Positions 28,236 through 36,064 of a stretch of DNA of 54,245 nucleotides are shown in pieces. The position numbers and the translations under genes are program-made. Under the pieces are notes generated by a model. That model had not been told where the DNA came from, ran no database searches, and saw only the letters and a list, made by a program, of their open reading frames with translations. Within the stretch, counting starts at the first letter, position 1. Each line of letters starts with the position of its first letter. The DNA is from a virus. The DNA lies in IMG/VR virus record IMGVR_UViG_3300009034_000049, positions 1-54,245 of that record. The stretch is one strand, 5' to 3'.

Positions 28236-30923
28236 ATGGCTGAGAGGAAGAAACCCAAACGAAAGCTGGAGCGGATATTCGCTCCGACTGGACGCGACCC
28301 TCAGTGCACCAGGTGCGACTTGTGCTACGAGATGCGGCACAACGTCTGCGTCTGGGGGCACGGGCCGGAGGCTGGCGACGTCATGCTTGTCGGCATCATG
28401 CCTGGCATCGACGAGGATCGCGAGGGGCGGCCCTGGGTCGGCAGGGCGGGCGAGTACCTGCGGGATCGGCTGCAACTGATTGGCTTAGACCTCGACGACG
28501 TCTACTCCACGAACGTCCTCAAGTGCATGACCCCCAAGGACTGGGCCGCCGGAGGGTCTCGGAAGGTGAGCCCGAAGGAAGTCAAAGCGTGCGCTCCCTA
28601 CCTGCTCCACGAGATCAGCAGCCACCATCCGAAGGCCATTGTGGCGATGGGGGACGTGCCCATCACGTTCTTCACCGGCCAGGGCGGAGTCGGCGCGTCT
28701 CGCGGGGGAGAGGTGGAAATCCCCTCGGCGGAAGTCACAGTGGTACCGACCTACAACCCCGCATACTTCGTGCGGAACAAGGCGTTCGCCCTTGCCAGCG
28801 GCCAGGAGAAGCGGTTCCTGCGCGACATCAAAAAGGCGCGGGCCATCGCCAAGGGGAAGTGGAAGCCGCGAAAGATCAAGGTCACTGTGGCCGACACCCC
28901 CGCCAAGGTCAAGCAGATGTTCGCGGGGATGGAGGCCGCCACCGAAATGGTGGTCGACGTCGAGACGACCGGACTGGAGGACTTCAGGGACTGGGCGCGA
29001 GTGTACTCCATCGGCGTGTGCTTCGAAGACGGGCACGCGTGGGTCATCCCTTGGGATCACCCAGACCATCCCAAGGCGAACGATGCGATCCGGAAGCGGT
29101 TCATAGGACTACTGCACAGTAAGACAGTCATTGGCCACAACGTCAAGTTCGACCTGCGGTGGCTGGCGCGGCTGTATGGCCTGGACATCTGGAAGGTTGA
29201 CTTCTGGGACACGCGGATCGCGGCGCACCTGCTGGACGAGAATTACCCTTACGGTCATCCACTGAAGGTGCTGGTGCGGGATTGGGTGAACGCTCCTAAC
29301 TACGCCTTTGGGATGAAGTGGAGCGAGAAGCACCGGTCGTTCATCCTTGGGCGTAAGAAGATCGCGTGGGACGACCTGCTGCGATACAACGGGTACGACG
29401 CTGGATATACGTGGCTCCTCAAGAAGCGGTTGGCGACGGCTCTGGAGAACGAGCCCAGCCTGGAGGCGATGGCGAACACGATCCTGTTCCCGTCGTCCCG
29501 CGCGTTCTGCCAGATGGAACTCAACGGCGTCGGGATCGACGAGGAGCGCCTGCTGGCCAGCCGGAAAGAGATCAAGGAGCGCATCGCCGAACTCCAGGCA
29601 GACCTGGTGAAAGAGGGCCTGGATATTGCCAACATGTCCAAGAAGGCGGTCGTGATCGATTGGGTCTACAACGTGCGCGGGCATCCGATCACCGACAAGA
29701 CCCCCCGCACGAAGGAACCGTCGATCGCGAAGGCGACGCTTCTCAAGTACGTGGGGGCCGATCCGGACGTCGGCAAACTGCTGGAGTGCCAAGAACTCAC
29801 GAAGTTGATAGGCACGTACTTGGGCGATCCGGAGCATCCCGATCCCAAGAAGCGGAAGACAGGCTGGGGGCCACTGATCCATAACAGGCGGTTGTATCCT
29901 CGTTACGATTTGGCGAGGACGGTGACAGGCCGGACGGCCTGCGAGGCACCGAACATTCAGCAGACGGCCCGTGACACCCGCGTGCGCAGCATCGTGAGCG
30001 CGCCGCCAGGCTGGTCGCTCCTTAACGTCGACTTCAGCCAGATCGAGTTGCGCGTCGCGGCGGTCATCGCGAAGGATGAAAAGTTGATCGCTGACTACAA
30101 CGAGGACATCGACGCCCACTCTAGCGCGGCGGCCCGTGCCCTCGGCAAGCCTGTCGAGGAAGTCACCCCTGACGAGAGGACGAAGGCCAAGGCTCGTAAC
30201 TTCGGTTTCCTGTTCGGCATGCGTTGGTCTACCTACCAGAAGTACGCGTTCCTCAACTACGGGATCGTCCTCACCGACGAGGAGGCGCAGGAGGAGGACA
30301 AGTTCTTCCACGAGTCGATGCCTGGCGTCACGCGCTGGCAGAAGCGAACGATAGTCGGCATCCAGCAGATAGCCCTGGAGGCGCGGGCCGAGAGAAACGG
30401 GGAAGTGTACCGCCGGATTGATACCAAGGACATCAGGGTAGACGACCTGCATCCGGTGTGGAAGTGCCCGACCGTGACCTCGCCCTTGGGGCGGGTGCGG
30501 CGGCTCCCCCGCGCGCTCAGCAACGACCGGCACGAGGTGGAGGGGGCGGGCCGCATGGCCCTGAACTCGCCCGTCCAGTCGACTGCCAGCGACTTCGCGC
30601 AGTGGGCGGGAGCGCGCATATACGACAGCGAAGTCCTGAGGGAGCTTGGATTCGATCCGCCATCTGAGCACGGGATTCTCCGCCTTGACGAGATCAAGGT
30701 CGTGGAGTTCGGGCACGACGCTCTCCTGTGCGAGGTGCGAAATGACTGCATTGATAAGTACGCCGCGATGATCAAAGCCGTGATGGAGAACCTGCCGCTG
30801 GAGGACATGGACGTCGGTTATTGGCCTGTGCCCATAAAAGCGGACGTGGACGTCTATGAACATTGGGGAGAGAAGGTAGAAGAGGAGAAGCCGGAAGCCG
30901 AGGAGGGAGAACCAACAGGATGA
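28236..30923 (+). CDS. UDG-like, 3'-5' exonuclease and family A DNA polymerase fusion
   Basis: The protein has 895 residues and starts at ATG 28236. Residues ~20-200 resemble family 4/5 uracil-DNA glycosylases: a CTRC pair, GIMPGIDEDREGRPWVGRAG, YSTNVLKC and PTYNPAYF. Residues ~235-420 are a DnaQ-like exonuclease with DVETTG (~241) and later GHNVKFDLRWL and YNGYDAGYTW. Residues ~430-880 are a Pol I-type polymerase: motif A VDFSQIELRVAA (~599), motif B TKAKARNFGFLFGM (~650) and motif C GHDALLCEV (~826). In motif B the position of E. coli Tyr766 is Phe, and in motif C the HDE of Pol I is HDA. It is the likely replicative polymerase. UDG-like N-termini are known in some phage family A polymerases; whether this one is active is unclear. 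Confidence 0.88.
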   Translation: MAERKKPKRKLERIFAPTGRDPQCTRCDLCYEMRHNVCVWGHGPEAGDVMLVGIMPGIDEDREGRPWVGRAGEYLRDRLQLIGLDLDDVYSTNVLKCMTPKDWAAGGSRKVSPKEVKACAPYLLHEISSHHPKAIVAMGDVPITFFTGQGGVGASRGGEVEIPSAEVTVVPTYNPAYFVRNKAFALASGQEKRFLRDIKKARAIAKGKWKPRKIKVTVADTPAKVKQMFAGMEAATEMVVDVETTGLEDFRDWARVYSIGVCFEDGHAWVIPWDHPDHPKANDAIRKRFIGLLHSKTVIGHNVKFDLRWLARLYGLDIWKVDFWDTRIAAHLLDENYPYGHPLKVLVRDWVNAPNYAFGMKWSEKHRSFILGRKKIAWDDLLRYNGYDAGYTWLLKKRLATALENEPSLEAMANTILFPSSRAFCQMELNGVGIDEERLLASRKEIKERIAELQADLVKEGLDIANMSKKAVVIDWVYNVRGHPITDKTPRTKEPSIAKATLLKYVGADPDVGKLLECQELTKLIGTYLGDPEHPDPKKRKTGWGPLIHNRRLYPRYDLARTVTGRTACEAPNIQQTARDTRVRSIVSAPPGWSLLNVDFSQIELRVAAVIAKDEKLIADYNEDIDAHSSAAARALGKPVEEVTPDERTKAKARNFGFLFGMRWSTYQKYAFLNYGIVLTDEEAQEEDKFFHESMPGVTRWQKRTIVGIQQIALEARAERNGEVYRRIDTKDIRVDDLHPVWKCPTVTSPLGRVRRLPRALSNDRHEVEGAGRMALNSPVQSTASDFAQWAGARIYDSEVLRELGFDPPSEHGILRLDEIKVVEFGHDALLCEVRNDCIDKYAAMIKAVMENLPLEDMDVGYWPVPIKADVDVYEHWGEKVEEEKPEAEEGEPTG

Positions 30924-31276
30924 GTCTGGAAGGCGAACGGGAGGCTCACCCCCAGCTAGGGGATCGGCCAGGCCCCGACGAGGTCGGGTATATTAGGTGC
31001 GAGCACGGGCACATTCCGATCGGCCCATCCTCGTCGTTTACCATCGACGAGGCTGTGGACGTCGACTTGCCGAAAGGCGAGTTCAATCCCTACTGCGTAA
31101 GCTGCATTATGCTGTGGGCGATCAAGAAAGCCCGCCTGAAGCCCATGCGTTTCTACATAGCGAAAAAGCCAGCAGGAGTGTCGCAGCAGCCGCAGATAGT
31201 CGTGCCGGAATCGGGGCTGTTCGTGCCCAAGGACGCGACGGAAGGGAGGCAGCCGCATGGCAGGCAACGGCGGTAA
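30920..31276 (+). CDS. C-H-C-C small protein, tandem copy 1
   Basis: The protein has 118 residues; ATG 30920 overlaps the polymerase TGA (ATGA). It shares with the next gene the pattern C-x-HGH ... ID ... N-x-YC-x2-CI ... AI ... L-x-PM, so four conserved Cys/His positions could bind zinc. Here the key segments are IRCEHGH and PYCVSCIMLWAIKKARLKPM. The C-terminus is a polar tail. Role unknown; coupling to the polymerase suggests replication. Confidence 0.65.
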   Translation: MSLEGEREAHPQLGDRPGPDEVGYIRCEHGHIPIGPSSSFTIDEAVDVDLPKGEFNPYCVSCIMLWAIKKARLKPMRFYIAKKPAGVSQQPQIVVPESGLFVPKDATEGRQPHGRQRR

Positions 31277-31517
31277 GCCCAAGGTGCCGGTCGACTGGTG
31301 GGTCTGCCAGCACGGGCACGAGGGCGGCAGCTTCCTGACGGCTGTGATCGACCACGTCGCGAACGTTCCATTCCCGCACGGCATGGAGAACCGCTACTGT
31401 ATGGCGTGCATCCTCATCGACGCCATCACGCGCCTGGGGTTGCAGCCAATGAAGCACGAGATCAGAGAGGTTTCTGCGGACGAACTCACAAGCGAAGGAG
31501 GTGAGCAGAGTGGCTAA
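31257..31517 (+). CDS. C-H-C-C small protein, tandem copy 2
   Basis: The protein has 86 residues and starts at ATG 31257, overlapping its paralogue by 20 nt. It keeps WVCQHGH and RYCMACILIDAITRLGLQPM at equivalent positions. The same metal-site pattern in both argues for a small zinc-binding module duplicated in place. Function unknown. Confidence 0.65.
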   Translation: MAGNGGKPKVPVDWWVCQHGHEGGSFLTAVIDHVANVPFPHGMENRYCMACILIDAITRLGLQPMKHEIREVSADELTSEGGEQSG

Positions 31518-32010
31518 GATCACATCAGCTACACTGGCGAAGCTGGCCCGCTTCTCCAAGGCCCTGGTCGGCATCCAGAGGCGCAAGAAGGATGCCGAGT
31601 CGGAGTACCAGGCCATCCGGCTGGAGGTGTTCGCCCAGGTTAACCGGTTGGCGGGCGAGGGCAGCAAACTCTCCGTTGAGCTAGAGGAAACCGGTTACCG
31701 GATCGGGCGCACGCTGCAGCACGGCAGCCCGTCTCTGGACGCCGACAAGCTGCGCGAGGTCATCGGCGACGACCTGTTCGAGCGGGTGACTACTCAGATC
31801 GTTACCTACTCGATCGACTACGCGGCGCTGCGCGACGCCATCAAGGCCGAGGAGGTCACGCACAGCCAGATCGAGAAGGCCATTGTTCCTGGCCGGACAA
31901 CGGAGCGTTTGATACACAGCAAGATCGGGTCGGCGCAGGACAAGAGGGAGCAGGAGTCGGAGCAGGCGCCTCCCGTCAAGAGCGACGTGGAGGGGCTACT
32001 GGAGTTCTAG
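31510..32010 (+). CDS. Hypothetical helical protein in the replication block
   Basis: The protein has 166 residues. GTG 31510 is chosen over GTG 31501 because AAGGAGGTGA is properly spaced before it. The first ~60 residues form a charged helix (RRKKDAESEYQAIRLEVFAQ), then an alpha/beta part with YRIGRTLQHG and a C-terminal acidic tail. It precedes the RNase H gene by 2 nt. No family recognised. Confidence 0.6.
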   Translation: MAKITSATLAKLARFSKALVGIQRRKKDAESEYQAIRLEVFAQVNRLAGEGSKLSVELEETGYRIGRTLQHGSPSLDADKLREVIGDDLFERVTTQIVTYSIDYAALRDAIKAEEVTHSQIEKAIVPGRTTERLIHSKIGSAQDKREQESEQAPPVKSDVEGLLEF

Positions 32011-32012
32011 CG

Positions 32013-32843
32013 ATGGGTAGGTATACCCTCATAATTGATGGCGGGACGGTAGGTTCCAACCCTGGCATCGGCGTGGCTGCCGTGATAGTTAAGGATGAGA
32101 GCGGCAGGACGGTGCACACCGAGAACGAGGCGCTGGGCGAGGGCATTTCGAACAACCAGGCCGAGTACCGCGCCCTGCTACTGGGAATCGCTGCGGCGAA
32201 GCGACAGGGCGCCACGTGTGTGACGGTGCTGAGCGACAGCCGCCTAGTGGTAAACCAGGTGAACAAGGGCTGGGCGATCCATAACCTGACCCTGCGCGGA
32301 TTGGCGCGAGAGGTATGGGATCAGATCACCGAGTTCAAGAAGTTCACCCTGCGCTGGGTGCCGCGTGCCAAGGTATCCGAGGCGGACGAACTTCTAAACG
32401 CTGTGCGCCCCCACGTGACGCCGACGCGCAAGGAGCCGCAGTCTTTCTACGACTGGCTTCGGCAGCCGGTGAGTTTGTGGTATCACCTTCCGGATGGGCG
32501 GACGCTTTATAATCTTACCTACTACGTCCGTCTGGCCGACAAGGCGGCGCCGTCCATCGATCTCAAGATATGGCGCTCGCTGTGGGATCGCAATCCGGAT
32601 TGCTGGATCATGTGGCGTCCTTGGGGGAAGTACCCGCTGTCGGGCCAGCAGGTTCGGTGGGGGCTGGGCGACCTGGAGGACGGAATCCAGGAGCCGATCA
32701 TGGCGCCCCTGAGGAGGATTCGCTCCGAGTTCTTGGATGCGGACTACGTGGGCAAGTGGGGAGGCAAGCTTTTGATCCTGAGTAGCGACGTCTGGGAGCA
32801 GGTAGATGAGTCGTTGGCCGACGAGCCTCAAGACCGAGACTGA
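32013..32843 (+). CDS. RNase HI-like protein with extra C-terminal domain
   Basis: The protein has 276 residues and starts at ATG 32013. Residues 1-130 are an RNase HI domain: IIDGGT (D9), NNQAEYRALLLGI (E51), LSDSRLVVNQVN (D75) and SEADEL (about D124) supply the four acidic metal ligands. It probably removes RNA primers. Residues ~140-276 are a separate Trp-rich region (WYHLPDGRTLYNLTYYV, WIMWRPWGKYPLSGQQVRWG) not seen in ordinary RNase HI (~155 residues); its role is unknown. It overlaps the next gene by 38 nt. Confidence 0.75.
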   Translation: MGRYTLIIDGGTVGSNPGIGVAAVIVKDESGRTVHTENEALGEGISNNQAEYRALLLGIAAAKRQGATCVTVLSDSRLVVNQVNKGWAIHNLTLRGLAREVWDQITEFKKFTLRWVPRAKVSEADELLNAVRPHVTPTRKEPQSFYDWLRQPVSLWYHLPDGRTLYNLTYYVRLADKAAPSIDLKIWRSLWDRNPDCWIMWRPWGKYPLSGQQVRWGLGDLEDGIQEPIMAPLRRIRSEFLDADYVGKWGGKLLILSSDVWEQVDESLADEPQDRD

Positions 32844-33249
32844 CTTGGCTGGATTCTTGCGCAAGAAGATGGAATCCGTCGGCGGGACGCTGACCGCGTT
32901 CAAGACGGCGGAGCGCTTCTTGAGGGACATTCTGGCTGACTGGGGCGATCCATACGAGGTGGCGATGGTCTACGACACCGTGATAAACGAGCATGGGCCG
33001 ACGCCGCACATCTGGAACATGCTCGACCTTCGGGCGTACACTAGGTTCCGACGGCAGTACGCGCCAGTACAGGGCACCGCATATTACGCTTACCAGGCCA
33101 CGTTCGCTGCTACAGGGCCGCAGAGCGGGCGTTTGTGGGTGCTCGTCGAGGCCCTGGAGGATGCTATAGTGGCCGAGAATGCCGAGGCGGAGCGGGAGAT
33201 ACGGGATAGGCTAGATGGAGAGCTTCGAAAGCTACACCGCAAGTCCTAG
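32806..33249 (+). CDS. Hypothetical protein before the helicase
   Basis: The protein has 147 residues and starts at ATG 32806 inside the RNase H gene behind GGAGCAGGTAG. It is mainly helical (LRKKMESVGGTLTAFKTAER, LVEALEDAIVAENAEAEREI) and overlaps the helicase start by 35 nt. A helicase loader would fit the position, but no motif was recognised. Confidence 0.6.
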   Translation: MSRWPTSLKTETDLAGFLRKKMESVGGTLTAFKTAERFLRDILADWGDPYEVAMVYDTVINEHGPTPHIWNMLDLRAYTRFRRQYAPVQGTAYYAYQATFAATGPQSGRLWVLVEALEDAIVAENAEAEREIRDRLDGELRKLHRKS

Positions 33250-34486
33250 AGACCTGGAGCGGCACTTGCTCAGCGCCATCCAGGGGCCTGAGGACATGAT
33301 GCTTCTAGAGCGCCTGGGGGTGACGGAGAAGACCTTCCGCGATCCAACGTGCCGGTCGGCCTTTGTCTACATCAGGGAGTCTTTGACGCGCACTGGCAAA
33401 GTGCCGTCAGACGCCGACTTGAAGTCGCTGGGCGGCGTCGCGCGGATCAAGGAAGCCACCGACCTGGAGGGCGTGGCGACACTAGTCCGGAATCACGAGA
33501 TGGCCTTGAATGCTAGGGAGGTCATCACGCAGCGCTGGTCAGACCTGGAAGAGGACGCCCCTCGCGGCCTAGCTTTGCTGGTGCAGGACTTGTCAAGCCT
33601 GCAGTCGGGCGATCTGGGACACACGGCATACAGCGACTCGACCGCGATGGGGCGGTTGGCCGAGCAGGATAAGCGCAGGCGGCGGCTGGCCGAGGGAGGC
33701 GTGGTCGGGATACCTACGGGCCTGCGGGCGTTCGATTCTGTGGGCGCTGGCTGGAGCCCTGGCGAGATCGTCACGGTCATGGGCGTGACTGGCATCGGGA
33801 AGTCGTGGATGCTGGTTTACATGGGCTCCGTCGCGTACCAGGCGGGATACCGCGTGTTGTTCATCGAGCCGGAGTTGGGACGCTGGGAGACGGAGTGCAG
33901 AGTCGACACCGTCTTGGGCCGAATGAACGGCTTCGAGTTCAGCAACAAGGCGCTACTGCGCGGGCAGGTCGACAGGGCGAAGTACGAAGAGTGGCTTCGG
34001 ATGTTCGCGCAGAATGACCGCTGGGTGACGGCGGTGGCTAGTGATACACCAACTGGCATCTTCACGTCGGAGGCGATCGTCAACCTAGTCAATACGTACA
34101 AGCCAGACGTCCTGATGATCGACGGCTTCCACCGGCTCGGAGCACACGCCAGCTTGGCGACCTGGGAACAGATCAAGTTCTGCTCCAATGCAATGAAGTC
34201 GTTGAGCGTCCGCCATGACCTGGTCACGATCGCGGCGACGCAAGTCCAGCGCGAGGCGATGATGTCGGTCAAGACGCTGCCGGAGCTTTATCATGGAGCC
34301 TATGGTAAGGCGCTCTTGGAGGACAGCCAAAGGATCATCGCCCTGGCGAAGTCGCAGGCCCACAAGAAGCAGCGGTTGTACGGGGTGCTCAAGATGACGC
34401 ACGGCGAGCCGATCGAGGGGCGCCGGAGGCTGCGCTGGGACGTTGATGTGGGCGACATACACGAGATGGTGAAGGGGGAGTCGTGA
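33215..34486 (+). CDS. DnaB-like replicative helicase
   Basis: The protein has 423 residues and starts at ATG 33215. Residues ~1-90 resemble the DnaB N-terminal domain (LERHLLSAIQGPEDMMLLER, FVYIRESLTRTGKVPSDADL). The RecA-like core begins with IPTGLRAFDSVGAGWSPGEI, Walker A GVTGIGKS (~190-197), YRVLFIEPELG, Walker B-like PDVLMIDGFHRLG and an LVTIAATQVQREA motif. It is the probable ring helicase at the fork, coupled to the primase gene whose GTG overlaps its stop. Confidence 0.82.
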   Translation: MESFESYTASPRDLERHLLSAIQGPEDMMLLERLGVTEKTFRDPTCRSAFVYIRESLTRTGKVPSDADLKSLGGVARIKEATDLEGVATLVRNHEMALNAREVITQRWSDLEEDAPRGLALLVQDLSSLQSGDLGHTAYSDSTAMGRLAEQDKRRRRLAEGGVVGIPTGLRAFDSVGAGWSPGEIVTVMGVTGIGKSWMLVYMGSVAYQAGYRVLFIEPELGRWETECRVDTVLGRMNGFEFSNKALLRGQVDRAKYEEWLRMFAQNDRWVTAVASDTPTGIFTSEAIVNLVNTYKPDVLMIDGFHRLGAHASLATWEQIKFCSNAMKSLSVRHDLVTIAATQVQREAMMSVKTLPELYHGAYGKALLEDSQRIIALAKSQAHKKQRLYGVLKMTHGEPIEGRRRLRWDVDVGDIHEMVKGES

Positions 34487-35415
34487 GGCCCAGCTACGAC
34501 ATCGAACGGGTGCTCGACGCTTTGATGATCGAGATCGAGCGTCACAGCCAGGGCAACTACCTCTGCAACTGCCCGTTCCACGAGGACAACCATCCGAGCT
34601 TCGCCGTGACCGAGGACACTGGCGCATTCATTTGCTACACTGGTTGCGGCAGCGGGAACATCGTCGAGCTAGTGATGAGGGTGCTGGCCTGCAACGCCAA
34701 ATCGGCGCGGCGCTGGCTGGAGTCGGTGCCTGCCCCGCTGGACGCTGGATGTCCTGACTTGCCGCTCTGGAGCGACGAGATTACAGAGCACATCGGCCCA
34801 CCGGAGTTTCATTACAAAGAGGGCCTGACGCACAAGTACATGCTGGAGCGTGGCTTCAACAAGGAGACGCTGGCGAAGTTCAGGATCGGCTGGGACGCGG
34901 TGCGTCAGGCTATTGTGATCCCTGTCTTCTGGGCAGGCGTGCGGATCGGGCTGATCTACCGGAACATCCCGCCGCTACTGCCCGACATGCCCAAGTACGA
35001 GTATACGCCACACTTGCCGAAGTCTGAAGTACTGTTCGGTATGGAGCACGTCCGCGTCAAAGACGGCCCGTTCCATTTGATCCTGGTCGAGGGGCCGCTG
35101 GACTGTATGTGGATGCATCAGTGCGGTTGGACGTCGACGGTATCCATTCTGGGTATGAATGTCTCGAAGGCGCAGGCGAAGCTGATAGAACAGGCGGCGT
35201 ACAAAATTGTACTGGCTTTCGACGCCGACGCGGCGGGGGGAGCGGCCAGTAGGCACGCTCATAAGGTGCTGAAGCGAAGCTACATCTACGATGCCGATAT
35301 CCCGCTGGGCAAGAAGGATGTCGCGGAGTGCACGCCTGAGGAAATCCAGCAGATGATGGCGGACGCTGTAGCAAAGCCGCCGATCTTCCCCGAACAGGAG
35401 AGCAGACAGACTTGA
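34483..35415 (+). CDS. DNA primase, CHC2 zinc finger plus Toprim
   Basis: The protein has 310 residues and starts at GTG 34483 (GTGA overlap with the helicase). CNCPFHEDNHPSFAV and ICYTGCGSG (~28-65) form a DnaG-type zinc finger. The Toprim core shows LILVEGPLDCMWM (~203) and IVLAFDADAAGGAA (~242). It is shorter than cellular DnaG (~600) and has no C-terminal helicase-binding domain. It would lay down primers for the polymerase encoded upstream. Confidence 0.82.
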   Translation: MRPSYDIERVLDALMIEIERHSQGNYLCNCPFHEDNHPSFAVTEDTGAFICYTGCGSGNIVELVMRVLACNAKSARRWLESVPAPLDAGCPDLPLWSDEITEHIGPPEFHYKEGLTHKYMLERGFNKETLAKFRIGWDAVRQAIVIPVFWAGVRIGLIYRNIPPLLPDMPKYEYTPHLPKSEVLFGMEHVRVKDGPFHLILVEGPLDCMWMHQCGWTSTVSILGMNVSKAQAKLIEQAAYKIVLAFDADAAGGAASRHAHKVLKRSYIYDADIPLGKKDVAECTPEEIQQMMADAVAKPPIFPEQESRQT

Positions 35416-35440
35416 CAAGGCGGGCGAACAGTGCTAACTT
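35412..35440 (+). promoter_or_regulatory. Promoter before the sigma-like gene
   Basis: TTGACA (35412-35417), 17-bp spacer, TAACTT (35435-35440) preceded by TGC. The -35 overlaps the primase stop. The TTGACA-N14-TGCTA form is the same as at 6349. Confidence 0.65.
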
Positions 35441-35482
35441 TATGGTAGCAGCGGAGCGTGGGTGTTCCCTGAATGGTGCAGG

Positions 35483-35498
35483 TTCACCGCGCGGTGAA
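35483..35498 (+). promoter_or_regulatory. Perfect 16-bp palindrome in the sigma-gene leader
   Basis: TTCACCGCGCGGTGAA is fully self-complementary and ends one base before the SD. It could be an operator for a dimeric regulator or an RNA hairpin that limits access to the SD. Confidence 0.5.
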
Positions 35499-35512
35499 AG
35501 GAGGTGATACAG

Positions 35513-36064
35513 TTGAAAGTAAGGGAGGCTGCATCCCTCGACATTGAGCGCCTGCTCGACCATTACCGCCCCATGATCCTGTCCATAGTTCGGGCATCCT
35601 ATATCTCGAACCTGAGCGCCGACGACATGATCCAAGAACTCCGCGTCGTCCTTTGGAAATGCCACGAGCGCGCGAAGGCGGGGTTGGTTAGGAACCGGAG
35701 CTTCGACACTTATCTTCACCTGGCTATGCTGAACCGGCTTATCGACCTGACACGCAGCGCAGCGCGCAAGCCTGCCGAGTGCCCTCTGGAAGACGCTGGA
35801 GACCCCAGCGACAATAGCTACAGGATGCTCGCGGACGTGGAGTTCCGAGTCCATTTGGAATCGGTTCCCATGTCTGGCGACGCGAAGCTGCTGGTGGGCC
35901 TTATCCTAGCCGACACCCGCGACTTCCGCGATGCATTCCTGCAGCGTGCGGGCAGAGGGGGCCGGACTCGCTACCCAAAGGCGAAAGAGGAGATAGCGCA
36001 AGTCTTGGCCCAATACGGGCGTAAGGAGGTAATGGCGCATGCCGGTTCGCACAGGGAAGGATAG
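35513..36064 (+). CDS. Sigma-70-family-like factor
   Basis: The protein has 183 residues. TTG 35513 is preferred over GTG 35504 because the near-perfect SD AAAGGAGGTGATACA needs about eight bases of spacing. Residues ~10-85 match region 2 of sigma factors: LLDHYRPMILSIVRASYI, LSADDMIQELRVVLWKCHER and FDTYLHLAMLNRLIDLTRSA. A C-terminal region 4-like helix-turn-helix is not obvious, so it may be a reduced factor. It could direct host polymerase to phage promoters. Its own promoter and palindrome imply tight control, perhaps by its product. Confidence 0.65.
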   Translation: MKVREAASLDIERLLDHYRPMILSIVRASYISNLSADDMIQELRVVLWKCHERAKAGLVRNRSFDTYLHLAMLNRLIDLTRSAARKPAECPLEDAGDPSDNSYRMLADVEFRVHLESVPMSGDAKLLVGLILADTRDFRDAFLQRAGRGGRTRYPKAKEEIAQVLAQYGRKEVMAHAGSHREG

